Positions 42,695-50,848 of a DNA stretch of 59,911 nt are shown piece by piece; position 1 is the stretch's first letter; the number at the start of each line of letters is the position of its first letter. The DNA lies in assembly GCF_000719475.1 (NCBI RefSeq), contig NZ_JOGO01000044.1, forward strand, positions 1 to 59,911. Reading direction: 5' to 3'. The position numbers and the translations under genes were made by a program. Below the pieces are notes generated by a model. That model was not told where the DNA came from. It did no database searches and worked only from the letters and a program-made list of their open reading frames with translations. This DNA is from Streptomyces sp. NRRL F-5630. GTDB lineage: Bacteria > Actinomycetota > Actinomycetes > Streptomycetales > Streptomycetaceae.

Positions 42695-43759
42695 TCAGCC
42701 GCGGCCCACCGAAGGCACCGCCTCGTCGGGGGGCACCGGGCCCGGCGGCGTGCCCTCGCCGAACGGGGAGCCGCCCAGCTCCTCGCGGTGGTGCGGGGTC
42801 AGCCACGCCGACAGGGGCTCGGGGCCGCGCGGCACGATGCCGGTCGGGTTGATGCCCCGGTGCACCTCGTAGTAGTGCCGCTTGATGTGGCCGAAGTCGA
42901 CCGTGTCCCCGAAGCCCGGCGTCTGGAACAGGTCACGCGCGTAGGCCCACAGGACCGGGTCCTCGGCGAGCTTGTGACGGTTGCACTTGAAGTGGCCGTG
43001 GTAGACGGCGTCGAAGCGCACCAGCGTCGTGAACGCCCGGATGTCCGCCTCCGTCAGCGTGTCCCCGACGAGGTACCGCTGCCGCTCCAGACGCCGTGAC
43101 ATCCACGCCAGGCGCCGGAAGACGTCCTCGTACGCCTCCTCGTACACCTCCTGGGTGTCGGCGAAACCCGCCCGGTAGACCCCGTTGTTGAGGTCGCGGT
43201 ACACGCCGTCCATGACCTCGTCGATCTCGTCGCGCCGCGCCTCGGGGTAGAGGTCGGGCGCGCCCGGACGGTGCAGTTCCTTCCACTCGGTCGCGAAGTC
43301 GAGCGTGAGCTGCTGGTAGTCGTTGGTCACGAGGCGGCCGCTCGGGACGTCCACGAGGGCGGGCACGCTCACCCCGCCCGGGTAGTCCTGCTCCCGCGCG
43401 TCGTAGGCCTCCGCCAGGTAGCGGATGCCGAGCACCGGGTCGCGCCCGTCCGGATCGAGCGTGAACCGCCAGCTGCGGTCGTCCTGGATCGGGTCGGCGA
43501 CCGCGAGCGAGATCGCGTCCTCCAGGCCCAGCAGCCGCCGGGAGACCAGCGCCCGGCTCGCCCACGGACACGCCCTGCTCACCACGAGCCGGTACCTGCC
43601 CGCCTCCACCGGCCAGCCGTCCCGCCCGTCCGCCGTCACCCGGTCCGCGAAATGGCTGCGCGAGCGCTTGAACGGCTTCTTCCCGTACGCGGCGTTCCCG
43701 CCGCCTTCCCCCGGGTTCCCCGCCGAGGCACGCTCGGCCCCGTCCGTCGCGTCCGTCAT
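42695..43759 (-). CDS. Glutathionyl-hydroquinone reductase-like (Xi-class GST)
   Basis: Enzyme of 354 residues of the ECM4/YqjG family, which reduces S-glutathionyl-hydroquinones by a Cys thiol. The catalytic residue is Cys64 in SRACPWASRAL. Family features LVTNDYQQLTLDFATEW, GVYRAGFADTQEVYEEA, YLVGDTLTEADIRAFTTLVRFD and HFKCNRHKL are all present. Since streptomycetes use mycothiol, the physiological thiol is likely not glutathione. ATG 43759 begins the protein; it is divergent from the second FUSC gene, with 170 bases between. Confidence 0.9.
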   Translation of the reverse strand: MTDATDGAERASAGNPGEGGGNAAYGKKPFKRSRSHFADRVTADGRDGWPVEAGRYRLVVSRACPWASRALVSRRLLGLEDAISLAVADPIQDDRSWRFTLDPDGRDPVLGIRYLAEAYDAREQDYPGGVSVPALVDVPSGRLVTNDYQQLTLDFATEWKELHRPGAPDLYPEARRDEIDEVMDGVYRDLNNGVYRAGFADTQEVYEEAYEDVFRRLAWMSRRLERQRYLVGDTLTEADIRAFTTLVRFDAVYHGHFKCNRHKLAEDPVLWAYARDLFQTPGFGDTVDFGHIKRHYYEVHRGINPTGIVPRGPEPLSAWLTPHHREELGGSPFGEGTPPGPVPPDEAVPSVGRG

Positions 43760-43929
43760 CGTCCTGGCTCCCGTCGTCACCGCCCCCGCCCGGCACGGCG
43801 AGGGACCTCGTCCCGTCCCCGCACCCCTACCCGCCCCGTGCCCTCCCGCCTCCTTCGCCGCGCGCGAATCACCTGCCGGGCCCCGCGCGCCGGGCGGGCC
43901 GCTCCTGCCCGCGTGGCCAAGATGAGGCA

Positions 43930-45228
43930 ATGCCCGAAGTGCCCGCACCCGTGACCGCCCTGGCGCGCAAGGCGCCCGCACCCGTGAGGGGCCTGGCGCG
44001 CAGGACCGCCGAGCCCGTCGTCACCCAGACGCTGCGGTCGACATCGGCCGCCGTCATCTCGTACGTCCTCGCCGTCACCCTGCTGCCGCAACCGGCCCCG
44101 CTCACCGCGCCGCTCACCGCCCTGCTCGTCGTGCAGGTCACGCTCTTCGCGACGATCAGGACCGGCATCCGCCGCGTCAACGCCGTCATCGCCGGGGTGC
44201 TCATCGCGAGCGGCTTCTCCTCGCTCGTCGGCCTCACCTGGTGGAGCCTCGGGCTGACGATCGTCACCGCGCTCGTGATCGGCCGCCTCGTGCGGGTCGG
44301 CGAGTTCGTCCCCGAGGTCGCCATCTCGGCGATGCTCGTCCTCGGCGTCTCGCAGGTCGCCAACACCGCGCTCGACCGCGTCTACGAGACCCTCATCGGC
44401 GCGGGCGTCGGCCTCGCCTTCAACCTCTTCCTCGCCCCTCCCGTGTACGTGCGCACGGCGGGCGAGGCGATCACCGCGATGGCCCGCCGCAGCAGCCGCC
44501 TCTACAACGAGGTCGCCCTCCAGGTCGGCGAGGACTACAACGCCGCGCGCGCCGCCGACTGGCTGCACGCCGCGCGCCGCCTCGACAACGACATCGCCGA
44601 GGTGGACGAGGAACTGCGCCAGGCCGAGGAGAGCACCCGCCTCAACCCCCGCGTGCGCGAAGGACTCCTCAACCGCGTCGTCCTGCGCACCGGGCTCGAC
44701 GCCCTGGAGATCTGCGCCGTCGTCCAGCGGGTCCAGTTCCGCACCCTCACCGACCTCGCCGCCAAGCGTCCCGGCCGCCGCCCCCTGCCCGAGGAGGCCG
44801 CCGACAGCTACGCGCGGCTGCTGCTCCACATGGGCAGCGCCGTCGAGAGCTTCGCCGCGCTCATCACCACGCCCCTGTCGACCGGCGCGGAGGACGCCGA
44901 GGACGCGCTCATCCGCGCCCTCGACGCGAGCCACGCCGAACGCGACCACCTAGCGGCGCTCCTCCTCGACCTCGTGCGCACCGAGGCCGCGCAGTGGCAG
45001 CTCTACGGCGCCCTGCTCGCCGAGGCCGACCGCGTCCTCGACGAACTCGACGTCGAGAAGCGCTCGGCCCGTCTCATCGAGGAACTCGACCGCAGCGCCT
45101 CGCGCCAGCGCGAGCGCTACCCCCGCCTCGCCGCCCTCCGCGCCCGCCTGAGGCACGGCGTCCCGCGCCCGTCCGGGCGCGGGGGCGCGGGCGGCAGGCG
45201 GAGCGGCGGGGAGACGGGGGACGGGTGA
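43930..45228 (+). CDS. FUSC family membrane protein, second paralogue
   Basis: Membrane protein of 432 residues, clearly paralogous to the one at 28412-29773: both contain APLTAPLTALL, RRVNAVIAGVL, VGLTWWSLGL and FVPEVAISAMLVLGVS. About six helices (residues 35-165) precede a cytoplasmic helical domain with DIAEVDEELRQAEEST. It is probably an exporter of aromatic or amphiphilic acids by family analogy. CAAGAT lies six bases before the ATG, a weak -10 for a leaderless transcript. It is divergent from the glutathionyl-hydroquinone reductase-like gene. Confidence 0.85.
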   Translation: MPEVPAPVTALARKAPAPVRGLARRTAEPVVTQTLRSTSAAVISYVLAVTLLPQPAPLTAPLTALLVVQVTLFATIRTGIRRVNAVIAGVLIASGFSSLVGLTWWSLGLTIVTALVIGRLVRVGEFVPEVAISAMLVLGVSQVANTALDRVYETLIGAGVGLAFNLFLAPPVYVRTAGEAITAMARRSSRLYNEVALQVGEDYNAARAADWLHAARRLDNDIAEVDEELRQAEESTRLNPRVREGLLNRVVLRTGLDALEICAVVQRVQFRTLTDLAAKRPGRRPLPEEAADSYARLLLHMGSAVESFAALITTPLSTGAEDAEDALIRALDASHAERDHLAALLLDLVRTEAAQWQLYGALLAEADRVLDELDVEKRSARLIEELDRSASRQRERYPRLAALRARLRHGVPRPSGRGGAGGRRSGGETGDG

Positions 45229-45267
45229 GCCCTCGCGCGCCCGGCGTGCGCTCCGCCCGGCTGGCCG

Positions 45268-45993
45268 TCAGCCGTTCAGCTCGCGGTCGAACTTCTCCTC
45301 GCACATCCGCTGCTCCTCGGGCGACTGCGCGTGCTGGAGGCACTCCGAGTAGCTGCGGAAGGAGCGGTACGAGTCCTGGAAGTCGTCCGACGAGGCCACG
45401 GCGATGACCAGGCCGAGGGTGATGGCGCCGCCCACGAGGCCGACGGCGCCGACGATGACGCCCGCGAGCCCGATCCCGTGGTGGGGTGCCCCGGTCCTGC
45501 GCGAGCGGCGCATGGCGATGATCCCGAAGATGATCCCGAGCACCCCGAGGACGATCCCGCCCGCGATGGTCCAGCAGAAGACCACGGCCGCGATCCCGCA
45601 CACCAGCGCGGCCACGGCCATGCCACCGCCCGGAGGCTTCCCGCCCTGCCACTGCGCGCCGTACTGCCCGGCCCACGGCTCCTGCCCGGGGATGTGGCCC
45701 GGCATCTGCCCGTAGGCGCCGGGTCCCGCCGGGTAAGGGGTCTGGGCGTACGGGCCGGGAGCCGGGCCGTACGGACCTGGCGCCTGGGCGTACGGACCAC
45801 CGGCGTGCTGGCCGTGCTGCCCGCCGGGGGCCTGGGCGTACGGGCCCGGGGCGCCCTCGGGGCGTGGGGGCTCGTCCTGTACCGCGAACGGACCGCGCTC
45901 CCTGGGCGGCTGCTCGGGCGCCGCGGGCTTGGAGAGGTCGGGTCGCTCCCCGGCGCCGCCCGGGCGCTCGCTGTCGTCGGGGGAGTGGGACAT
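45268..45993 (-). CDS. DUF4190-type membrane protein with Pro/Gly/Tyr-rich N-terminus
   Basis: Membrane protein of 241 residues, function unknown. Residues 1-120 are disordered and rich in Pro, Gly, Tyr, Gln and Ala, with repeats of the type GPYAQAPG. Two long hydrophobic segments (about 127-155 and 172-200, with the basic turn MRRSRRTG between) form the DUF4190 hairpin. A charged C-terminal stretch with two Cys (ECLQHAQ, MCEEKF) follows. Its orientation is probably with the long N-terminus in the cytoplasm. The ribosome site before ATG 45993 is weak. Confidence 0.8.
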   Translation of the reverse strand: MSHSPDDSERPGGAGERPDLSKPAAPEQPPRERGPFAVQDEPPRPEGAPGPYAQAPGGQHGQHAGGPYAQAPGPYGPAPGPYAQTPYPAGPGAYGQMPGHIPGQEPWAGQYGAQWQGGKPPGGGMAVAALVCGIAAVVFCWTIAGGIVLGVLGIIFGIIAMRRSRRTGAPHHGIGLAGVIVGAVGLVGGAITLGLVIAVASSDDFQDSYRSFRSYSECLQHAQSPEEQRMCEEKFDRELNG

Positions 45994-46171
45994 GCGCGGT
46001 CCTGCTTTCTCGCTGCGTCCGGTGTGCCCGGAGGAAGAGGGGTGGTCCCGCCCGGCGCGGCGGGGCCCCTCATTCTCCCTGTACTCGTGGTGGATCCGTT
46101 CAACGATTGCGTCACGAAGCGGCAGACCGGCCCTCCCCGCCCCCGACGGGCAACGCCTCGACGCGGCGGGG

Positions 46172-46229
46172 ACGGGCGGCGGCGCCGCGTACGTGAGGGC
46201 GGGCCCCTCCGTACGCGGCGCCGCCGCCC
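46172..46229 (-). terminator. 21-bp perfect hairpin
   Basis: A perfect 21-bp inverted repeat (46172-46192 with 46209-46229, 16-base loop) lies 53 bases past the stop of the minus-strand winged-helix gene. Confidence 0.82.
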
Positions 46230-46282
46230 GCCCCCGCGCGGGCGCGCGCCGCCCGGCTCTGCGAGCCCTCCGCCGGGGCGGC

Positions 46283-46798
46283 TCAGGCGGGGGCCGGGGC
46301 CTGCTCCGTCGCGTACCAGCGGTCGCCCCGCCGCTCCGCGACGCCGCGCTCCGCGAGGCCGCTGAGGTGTTTGCCGACCGTGTTCGGCTGGAAGCCCGCG
46401 CGCTCGGCGAGCTCGTCGAGCGCGAGCCCCTCGGCGCCGCCCTCCTTGAGCTGGGCGAAGGTGCGCGCGGCGCTGCGGCCGAGGCCCCCGGCGGAGGCGG
46501 GGGCGAAGAGGTCCCCGGTCTCCACCACCGGCGCGGGACGGTGCGCGGGACGGGGGACCTCGCGCGGGGCGGGCGCCTCGGGCGCGGTGGCGGGAGCGTC
46601 CCGCCGCACCGGGGGAGTGGACGCGGCCGGGGTGGTGGCGGGGGCTGTCGCGGGGGCGTCGGGTGTGCCGGCCGGACGTGGGCGCTCGGGGCCTCCGGCC
46701 GCTGCCACGAGCCGGGCGGCACCCGTGCGGGTGACCGGACGCGGCGTCCGGTTCACCTGGCGGTGCTTGCGGCCCTTCTGCTGGCGACGCTTGGCCAT
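46283..46798 (-). CDS. Winged-helix protein with basic N-terminus
   Basis: Putative DNA-binding protein of 171 residues. The first 25 residues are strongly basic (MAKRRQQKGRKHRQVNR), residues 26-95 are Pro/Ala/Thr-rich and disordered, and residues 100-165 form a winged-helix domain (ARTFAQLKEGGAEGLALDEL, AGFQPNTVGKHLSGLAERGV). The target is unknown. The architecture (disordered basic segment plus C-terminal winged helix) is echoed by the larger protein at 57303-58118. ATG 46798 starts the basic region; there is no operon partner. Confidence 0.75.
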   Translation of the reverse strand: MAKRRQQKGRKHRQVNRTPRPVTRTGAARLVAAAGGPERPRPAGTPDAPATAPATTPAASTPPVRRDAPATAPEAPAPREVPRPAHRPAPVVETGDLFAPASAGGLGRSAARTFAQLKEGGAEGLALDELAERAGFQPNTVGKHLSGLAERGVAERRGDRWYATEQAPAPA

Positions 46799-47024
46799 TG
46801 TGCGCTCCGTTCTGTAGCGGTCATGGGTCAACGTCGTGAACGTGCGTCCGCCGATCAGGGTTACGGCACAGCGCGCGTGGGGGTGAACTCCCGGCATGTC
46901 CCCGGATGCGGCGGGCCCCGGCCCGGCCCAAGATGAACGAGCCCGCCCGCGCGCGGACGGCACGCGTTCAGGCACCCCCAGCCCCGGGTCCCGGCCCCCG
47001 GGCACCACAGGAAGGCGGCCCCAG

Positions 47025-47825
47025 GTGACGGCGGACAGCCCCGCTCAGCAGCGCCACGAGGAGCGCGCACTCGGCTCCCGGGGCGCGGTGAACCTCATGA
47101 CCCACGACCTGGGCGAGTCGCAGCGCTTCTACGGCGCGGTGATGGGCTGGACCTTCCGGGGCAACGCGCTCGGCCACGAGTTCTGCGTGGCGGAGGACGC
47201 CGAGGGCGGGACGGTCGCGGTGTTCGGCGCGGTCGCCTCCACGTACCAGGTCGCCGTCGCCTGGATTCCCTTCTTCGCCGTCGCCGCCATCGACGACACC
47301 GTCGCCCGCGTCCGCGAGCGCAGCGGCACCGTCGCGATCGGCCCGCTGCGGTTGCCGCGCGGCCGCGGAGCGCTCGCCGCCGACCGCGACGGCGCCGTCT
47401 TCGGCGTCTGGCAGGACGACGGCACACCGGGGCACATCGGCAGGCGCAGCCGCCTCGCCTGGGTCGAGCTGCGCACCCGCGACTCCTTCGAGGCGGCGAT
47501 CTTCTACGGCGAGGTGCTCGGCTGGGGCACGGAGGCCCCGGGGGCGCCCGAGGTGCGGTACGAGGAGGAGGCGGTCGTGGTGCGGGACGGGGACAACCAG
47601 CTCGCCCGCATCAGCTCGGGCGCCGTCGAGGCCGCGCCCGACCCCCTCGTACGGCCCATGTGGCGGGTGCACTTCCCGGTCGCGGACCTGGACGCGGCCG
47701 TCGCCGCGGCCGCGCGGCACTCCGGTGCGCTCGTCGAGCGGCGGGACGGCCCCGATTTCGCCCGGGCCGTGCTGCGGGACCCCGCCGGGGCGATCTTCAC
47801 GCTCGCGCAACGAACCGGCGGCTGA
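47025..47825 (+). CDS. Two-domain VOC (glyoxalase-like) protein
   Basis: Vicinal-oxygen-chelate protein of 266 residues with two beta-alpha-beta-beta-beta modules (about 20-130 and 140-262). Each has the pattern L-x(n)-FYGAVMGW (residues 36-43) or FYGEVLGWG. It resembles the actinobacterial glyoxalase/bleomycin-resistance-like proteins of the CFP30B type; the substrate is unknown. GTG 47025 with AGGAAGG upstream begins the protein; the frame is open to 46896 through Pro/Arg-rich sequence. It is 70 bases upstream of the XRE-PPOX gene. Confidence 0.85.
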   Translation: MTADSPAQQRHEERALGSRGAVNLMTHDLGESQRFYGAVMGWTFRGNALGHEFCVAEDAEGGTVAVFGAVASTYQVAVAWIPFFAVAAIDDTVARVRERSGTVAIGPLRLPRGRGALAADRDGAVFGVWQDDGTPGHIGRRSRLAWVELRTRDSFEAAIFYGEVLGWGTEAPGAPEVRYEEEAVVVRDGDNQLARISSGAVEAAPDPLVRPMWRVHFPVADLDAAVAAAARHSGALVERRDGPDFARAVLRDPAGAIFTLAQRTGG

Positions 47826-47895
47826 TCCCTCCCGCCGTCCACCGCCCTCGGGGGCACGCCCACGGGTCCCGCCCCGGCCCAGGAAGGCATGAGCC

Positions 47896-48570
47896 ATGAC
47901 ACCGGTATCGCAGTTCACCGCCCCCGGGGGCGGCCCGGGCAGCGACGTGGGCCGGCGCATCGCGCACAGCAGGACGCAGGCCGGGCTGAGCCGCGCCGAA
48001 CTCGCGAAGGCCGTCGGCGCCGATCCCTCGTACCTGCGGTACATCGAGGAGCAGGACGCGGCGCCCGGTACGGCGGTGCTGCTGCGGATCGCCAACGCCC
48101 TCGGTGTGAGCCTCGCGGAACTGCGCGGGACCGCCGCCGCGTCCCCGGACGGGCGCGGACGCGCCGCCGCCGAGCCGGTCCTGGAAGAGCTGGGCGAGGA
48201 GGAGTGCCGCCGCAGGATCGGCGCGCACGGCGTGGGCCGCCTCGGGTTCACGACGGAGGCGACGGGCCCGCTCGTCCTCCCGTTCAACTACACGCTCGTG
48301 GACGGTGAGCTGACGCTGGGCTCGACGGAGCGGGGCCCGCTGGCGCAGGCGGCGGGCGGCACGGTCGCCTTCGAGGTGGACCGCGTCGACGAGGCACTGA
48401 GCGCCGGGTGGTCGGTCCTCGCGACCGGCACGCTGCGCCGGGTCAGCGACCCCGCCCGCGTGAAGGCCGTGGAACGCGCCGCGTGGCCGGGCCCCTGGGC
48501 GGGACACGACCGCACGGCGTGGTTCGCGCTGCGGCCGGAGCGGCTGACGGGGCGGATCATCCGTACCTGA
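47896..48570 (+). CDS. XRE helix-turn-helix / PPOX flavin-binding fusion
   Basis: Two-domain protein of 224 residues. An N-terminal Cro/XRE helix-turn-helix (about 18-78: RIAHSRTQAGLSRAELAKAV, PSYLRYIEEQ) is joined to a split-barrel pyridoxamine 5'-phosphate-oxidase-like domain (about 98-222: RRIGAHGVGRLGFTT, LVLPFNYTLVDGEL, VAFEVDRVDEALSAGWSVL). The second domain probably binds FMN, F420 or heme, so the protein may be a redox-sensing regulator. AGGAAGG precedes ATG 47896. Confidence 0.88.
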   Translation: MTPVSQFTAPGGGPGSDVGRRIAHSRTQAGLSRAELAKAVGADPSYLRYIEEQDAAPGTAVLLRIANALGVSLAELRGTAAASPDGRGRAAAEPVLEELGEEECRRRIGAHGVGRLGFTTEATGPLVLPFNYTLVDGELTLGSTERGPLAQAAGGTVAFEVDRVDEALSAGWSVLATGTLRRVSDPARVKAVERAAWPGPWAGHDRTAWFALRPERLTGRIIRT

Positions 48571-48586
48571 GGCGGCCGGGCGGGGT

Positions 48587-50581
48587 TCACGCCCTGCGCA
48601 CCAGCAGCAGCGCCGAGTCGTCCCGGTGCCCGGTGCTCCCCGCCGTCGACATCACGTACAGCGCGAGGATGTCCAGGGGCTCCTGGCTCTTCAGCGTCAG
48701 CAGGTCGCCGACGCGGCGCAGGCCCTCGTCGGCGGTGAACCTCGGACCCTCCACCACTCCGTCCGTGAGCAGCGCCAGGATGCCGCCGCGCGAGAAGTCG
48801 TACGCGCGCTCCGGGTAGCGGGCCCCCTCCAGGACGCCGAGCGGCGGCCCCGTCTCGTCCTCGCACACGGTGGCCGCGCGGCCCGCGTCCAGGCACACCA
48901 TCGGCGGGTGCCCGGCGCGCGCCGTGCGCAGCCCGCCGTCCGGCATCAGACGCACGTACAGGCACGTCGTGAAGACCCGTACCCCCATCTGGAGCAGCAG
49001 CTCGTTGGTGCGCTCCAGGACCGGGCCCGGCCGCGGGTCCTGCCAGGCGTACGCGCGCAGCGCCGTGCGCACCTGGCCCATGAGCCCCGCCGCGTGCAGG
49101 TCGTGGCCCTGCACGTCGCCGATGACGAACGCCGCGCCGCCGTCCTGGAGCGGCACCACGTCGTACCAGTCGCCGCCCACGTCGAGTCCGGTCGGCGCCG
49201 GGTGGTACAGCGCCGTCAGCTCCACCCCCGCGACCGGCGGCAGTACGTCGGGGAGCATGTTGCGCTGGACGAGGCGCGCGAGTTCGACGCGCGCCTCCTG
49301 GAGCCTGATCCGCTCCAGGGCCTGACCGGCGAGCGTGCCGAGGGTCCGCATCAGGGTGCGGTCGCCCTCCGTGAGCGTCCCGGGCTCGGGGAAGGTGATG
49401 ACCCACGCGCCGAGCCGCCGGCCCGCCCCCAGCGCCACCATCGCGAAGGACTCCGCGTCGGTCGCGTCGAGCAGGCTGTGCGCCATCGGCCACCGCGCGC
49501 GGTACTCCTCGCGGCTCGCGATGAAGACCGCCTCACCGGTCCGGATCGCCTCGGGCAGCGGTTTGGGCGCGCTCAGCGGCAGCCCGTCGAGTTCCTTCGC
49601 GAGCGCCCGGTCGATCTCGTCGCCGAAGACGACCCGCAGGTGCCCGTCCTCGCCGTACGCGAAGAGCGCGCCGACCCCGCCGAACGCCGGGGCGAGCCGG
49701 TGCAGCACCGCCTGGGTCAGCTCGTCCTCAGTGGCCGCCGAGATGAACGCCGAGGCCAGCTCCCCGACGAGCCGGCCGCGCTTGCGCTCGGTGACGTACG
49801 CCGCCTGGAGCGCGTCGAGCCGCTCGACGAGCGTCGTGGTGTCCTCCGTGGTGCCGATGACGCGGCGCGCCCCGGTGAAACCGAAGCGCGCCGCGCGGGC
49901 CCGGGTGCGCAGCTTGCGGTAGCCGGAGGGCGTCCCGTTCCCGCGGAGACGGAAGAGCAGTTCACCGCTGTCGGTGCGCCCGGAGACGAGCGAGTCCAGG
50001 AAGGCGGCGACGGAGTCGAGGTCCTCGGGATGGACGCGGGCCAGGAGTTCCTCCGGGCCGGCGTCCCGGTCGGGGCCCATGAGCGAGAACGGCGGTTCGC
50101 CCTCCAGCCAGCGGAAACGCTCCGCCTCGTCGTCGTACAGCCACAGCGACTCACCGGCGAGGACGGCCCCCAGGCGCAGCGCCTCCCAGCGGTGCTGCGG
50201 AGCCTCCTCCTCGATCCGTACGAGGAGCACGCCCTCCTCGCCACCGATGCGCCGGGCGCTCGCGGTGCAGACGACGGGGCCGCTCGGGACGGCGAACTCC
50301 AGGGGTTGCAGCGCCTTGTCCGACGCCCGGCCGCGCGGGAGCGAGGCCCCGTCCAGGAGCAGGGCGATGACGCTGTTGCGGCTCCCCTCCGCCACGAGGC
50401 CAGTGAGCCGTTCGCCGACGAGTTCCTCGGGGGCGCGTTCCAGGAGGCGCGCGGCGCGGCGCGAGACCTCCACGACGCGGCTCTCGGCGGGACCGGTGCG
50501 GGCGTCCACGAGCAGCCAGGCCGTTCCTTCGCCGGGTGCCGCACTGCCGGGGCCCTGCACGGGGGCGGGGGAGGTAGTCAT
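48587..50581 (-). CDS. PAS-GAF-PP2C (SpoIIE-type) phosphatase
   Basis: RsbU/SpoIIE-type serine phosphatase of 664 residues. Two PAS-like modules (about 15-125 and 135-245) precede a GAF domain (about 270-425) and a PP2C domain (about 440-664). Metal-binding signatures are DVGGDWYDVVPL, IGDVQGHDLHAAGLMGQVR, RAGHPPMV, LLTDGVVEGP and DDSALLLVRR. It is expected to sense a ligand or redox state and dephosphorylate an anti-anti-sigma factor. It ends 16 bases from the convergent XRE-PPOX gene, and upstream the divergent YhgE-like gene begins after 267 bases. Confidence 0.92.
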   Translation of the reverse strand: MTTSPAPVQGPGSAAPGEGTAWLLVDARTGPAESRVVEVSRRAARLLERAPEELVGERLTGLVAEGSRNSVIALLLDGASLPRGRASDKALQPLEFAVPSGPVVCTASARRIGGEEGVLLVRIEEEAPQHRWEALRLGAVLAGESLWLYDDEAERFRWLEGEPPFSLMGPDRDAGPEELLARVHPEDLDSVAAFLDSLVSGRTDSGELLFRLRGNGTPSGYRKLRTRARAARFGFTGARRVIGTTEDTTTLVERLDALQAAYVTERKRGRLVGELASAFISAATEDELTQAVLHRLAPAFGGVGALFAYGEDGHLRVVFGDEIDRALAKELDGLPLSAPKPLPEAIRTGEAVFIASREEYRARWPMAHSLLDATDAESFAMVALGAGRRLGAWVITFPEPGTLTEGDRTLMRTLGTLAGQALERIRLQEARVELARLVQRNMLPDVLPPVAGVELTALYHPAPTGLDVGGDWYDVVPLQDGGAAFVIGDVQGHDLHAAGLMGQVRTALRAYAWQDPRPGPVLERTNELLLQMGVRVFTTCLYVRLMPDGGLRTARAGHPPMVCLDAGRAATVCEDETGPPLGVLEGARYPERAYDFSRGGILALLTDGVVEGPRFTADEGLRRVGDLLTLKSQEPLDILALYVMSTAGSTGHRDDSALLLVRRA

Positions 50582-50775
50582 GACTCACCGGTACGGGGAG
50601 AACGGGCGGAGCCGGTGCGGGGCCTCCGGAGGCCCGTGCTCGGGCCCACCTCTCCAGGGTCGGCGCCCGCCCGGCGGCCCGCCACCGGTCCGGGCCTCTT
50701 GGAGCTACGGGACCTCCGGCCGCCCCGCCCGCCGGAAGGTGCGGCGATCAGTTTTTGCAGCACCGCACATTAATG

Positions 50776-50788
50776 TTAGCGTTGCTAA
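50776..50788. promoter_or_regulatory. TTAGC-GTT-GCTAA palindrome in an AT-rich promoter
   Basis: A perfect 5-bp-arm dyad with 3-base centre sits in a markedly AT-rich patch (50752-50812) upstream of the YhgE-like gene. TTGCTA (50782-50787) could be a -35, so a TetR-type repressor bound here would block transcription. No TetR gene is adjacent. Confidence 0.5.
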
Positions 50789-50848
50789 ATATTGGCATAC
50801 GCATGCATATCCATGAAGCGCGCATCGACGAGGAGGCGAAGGCACCCC

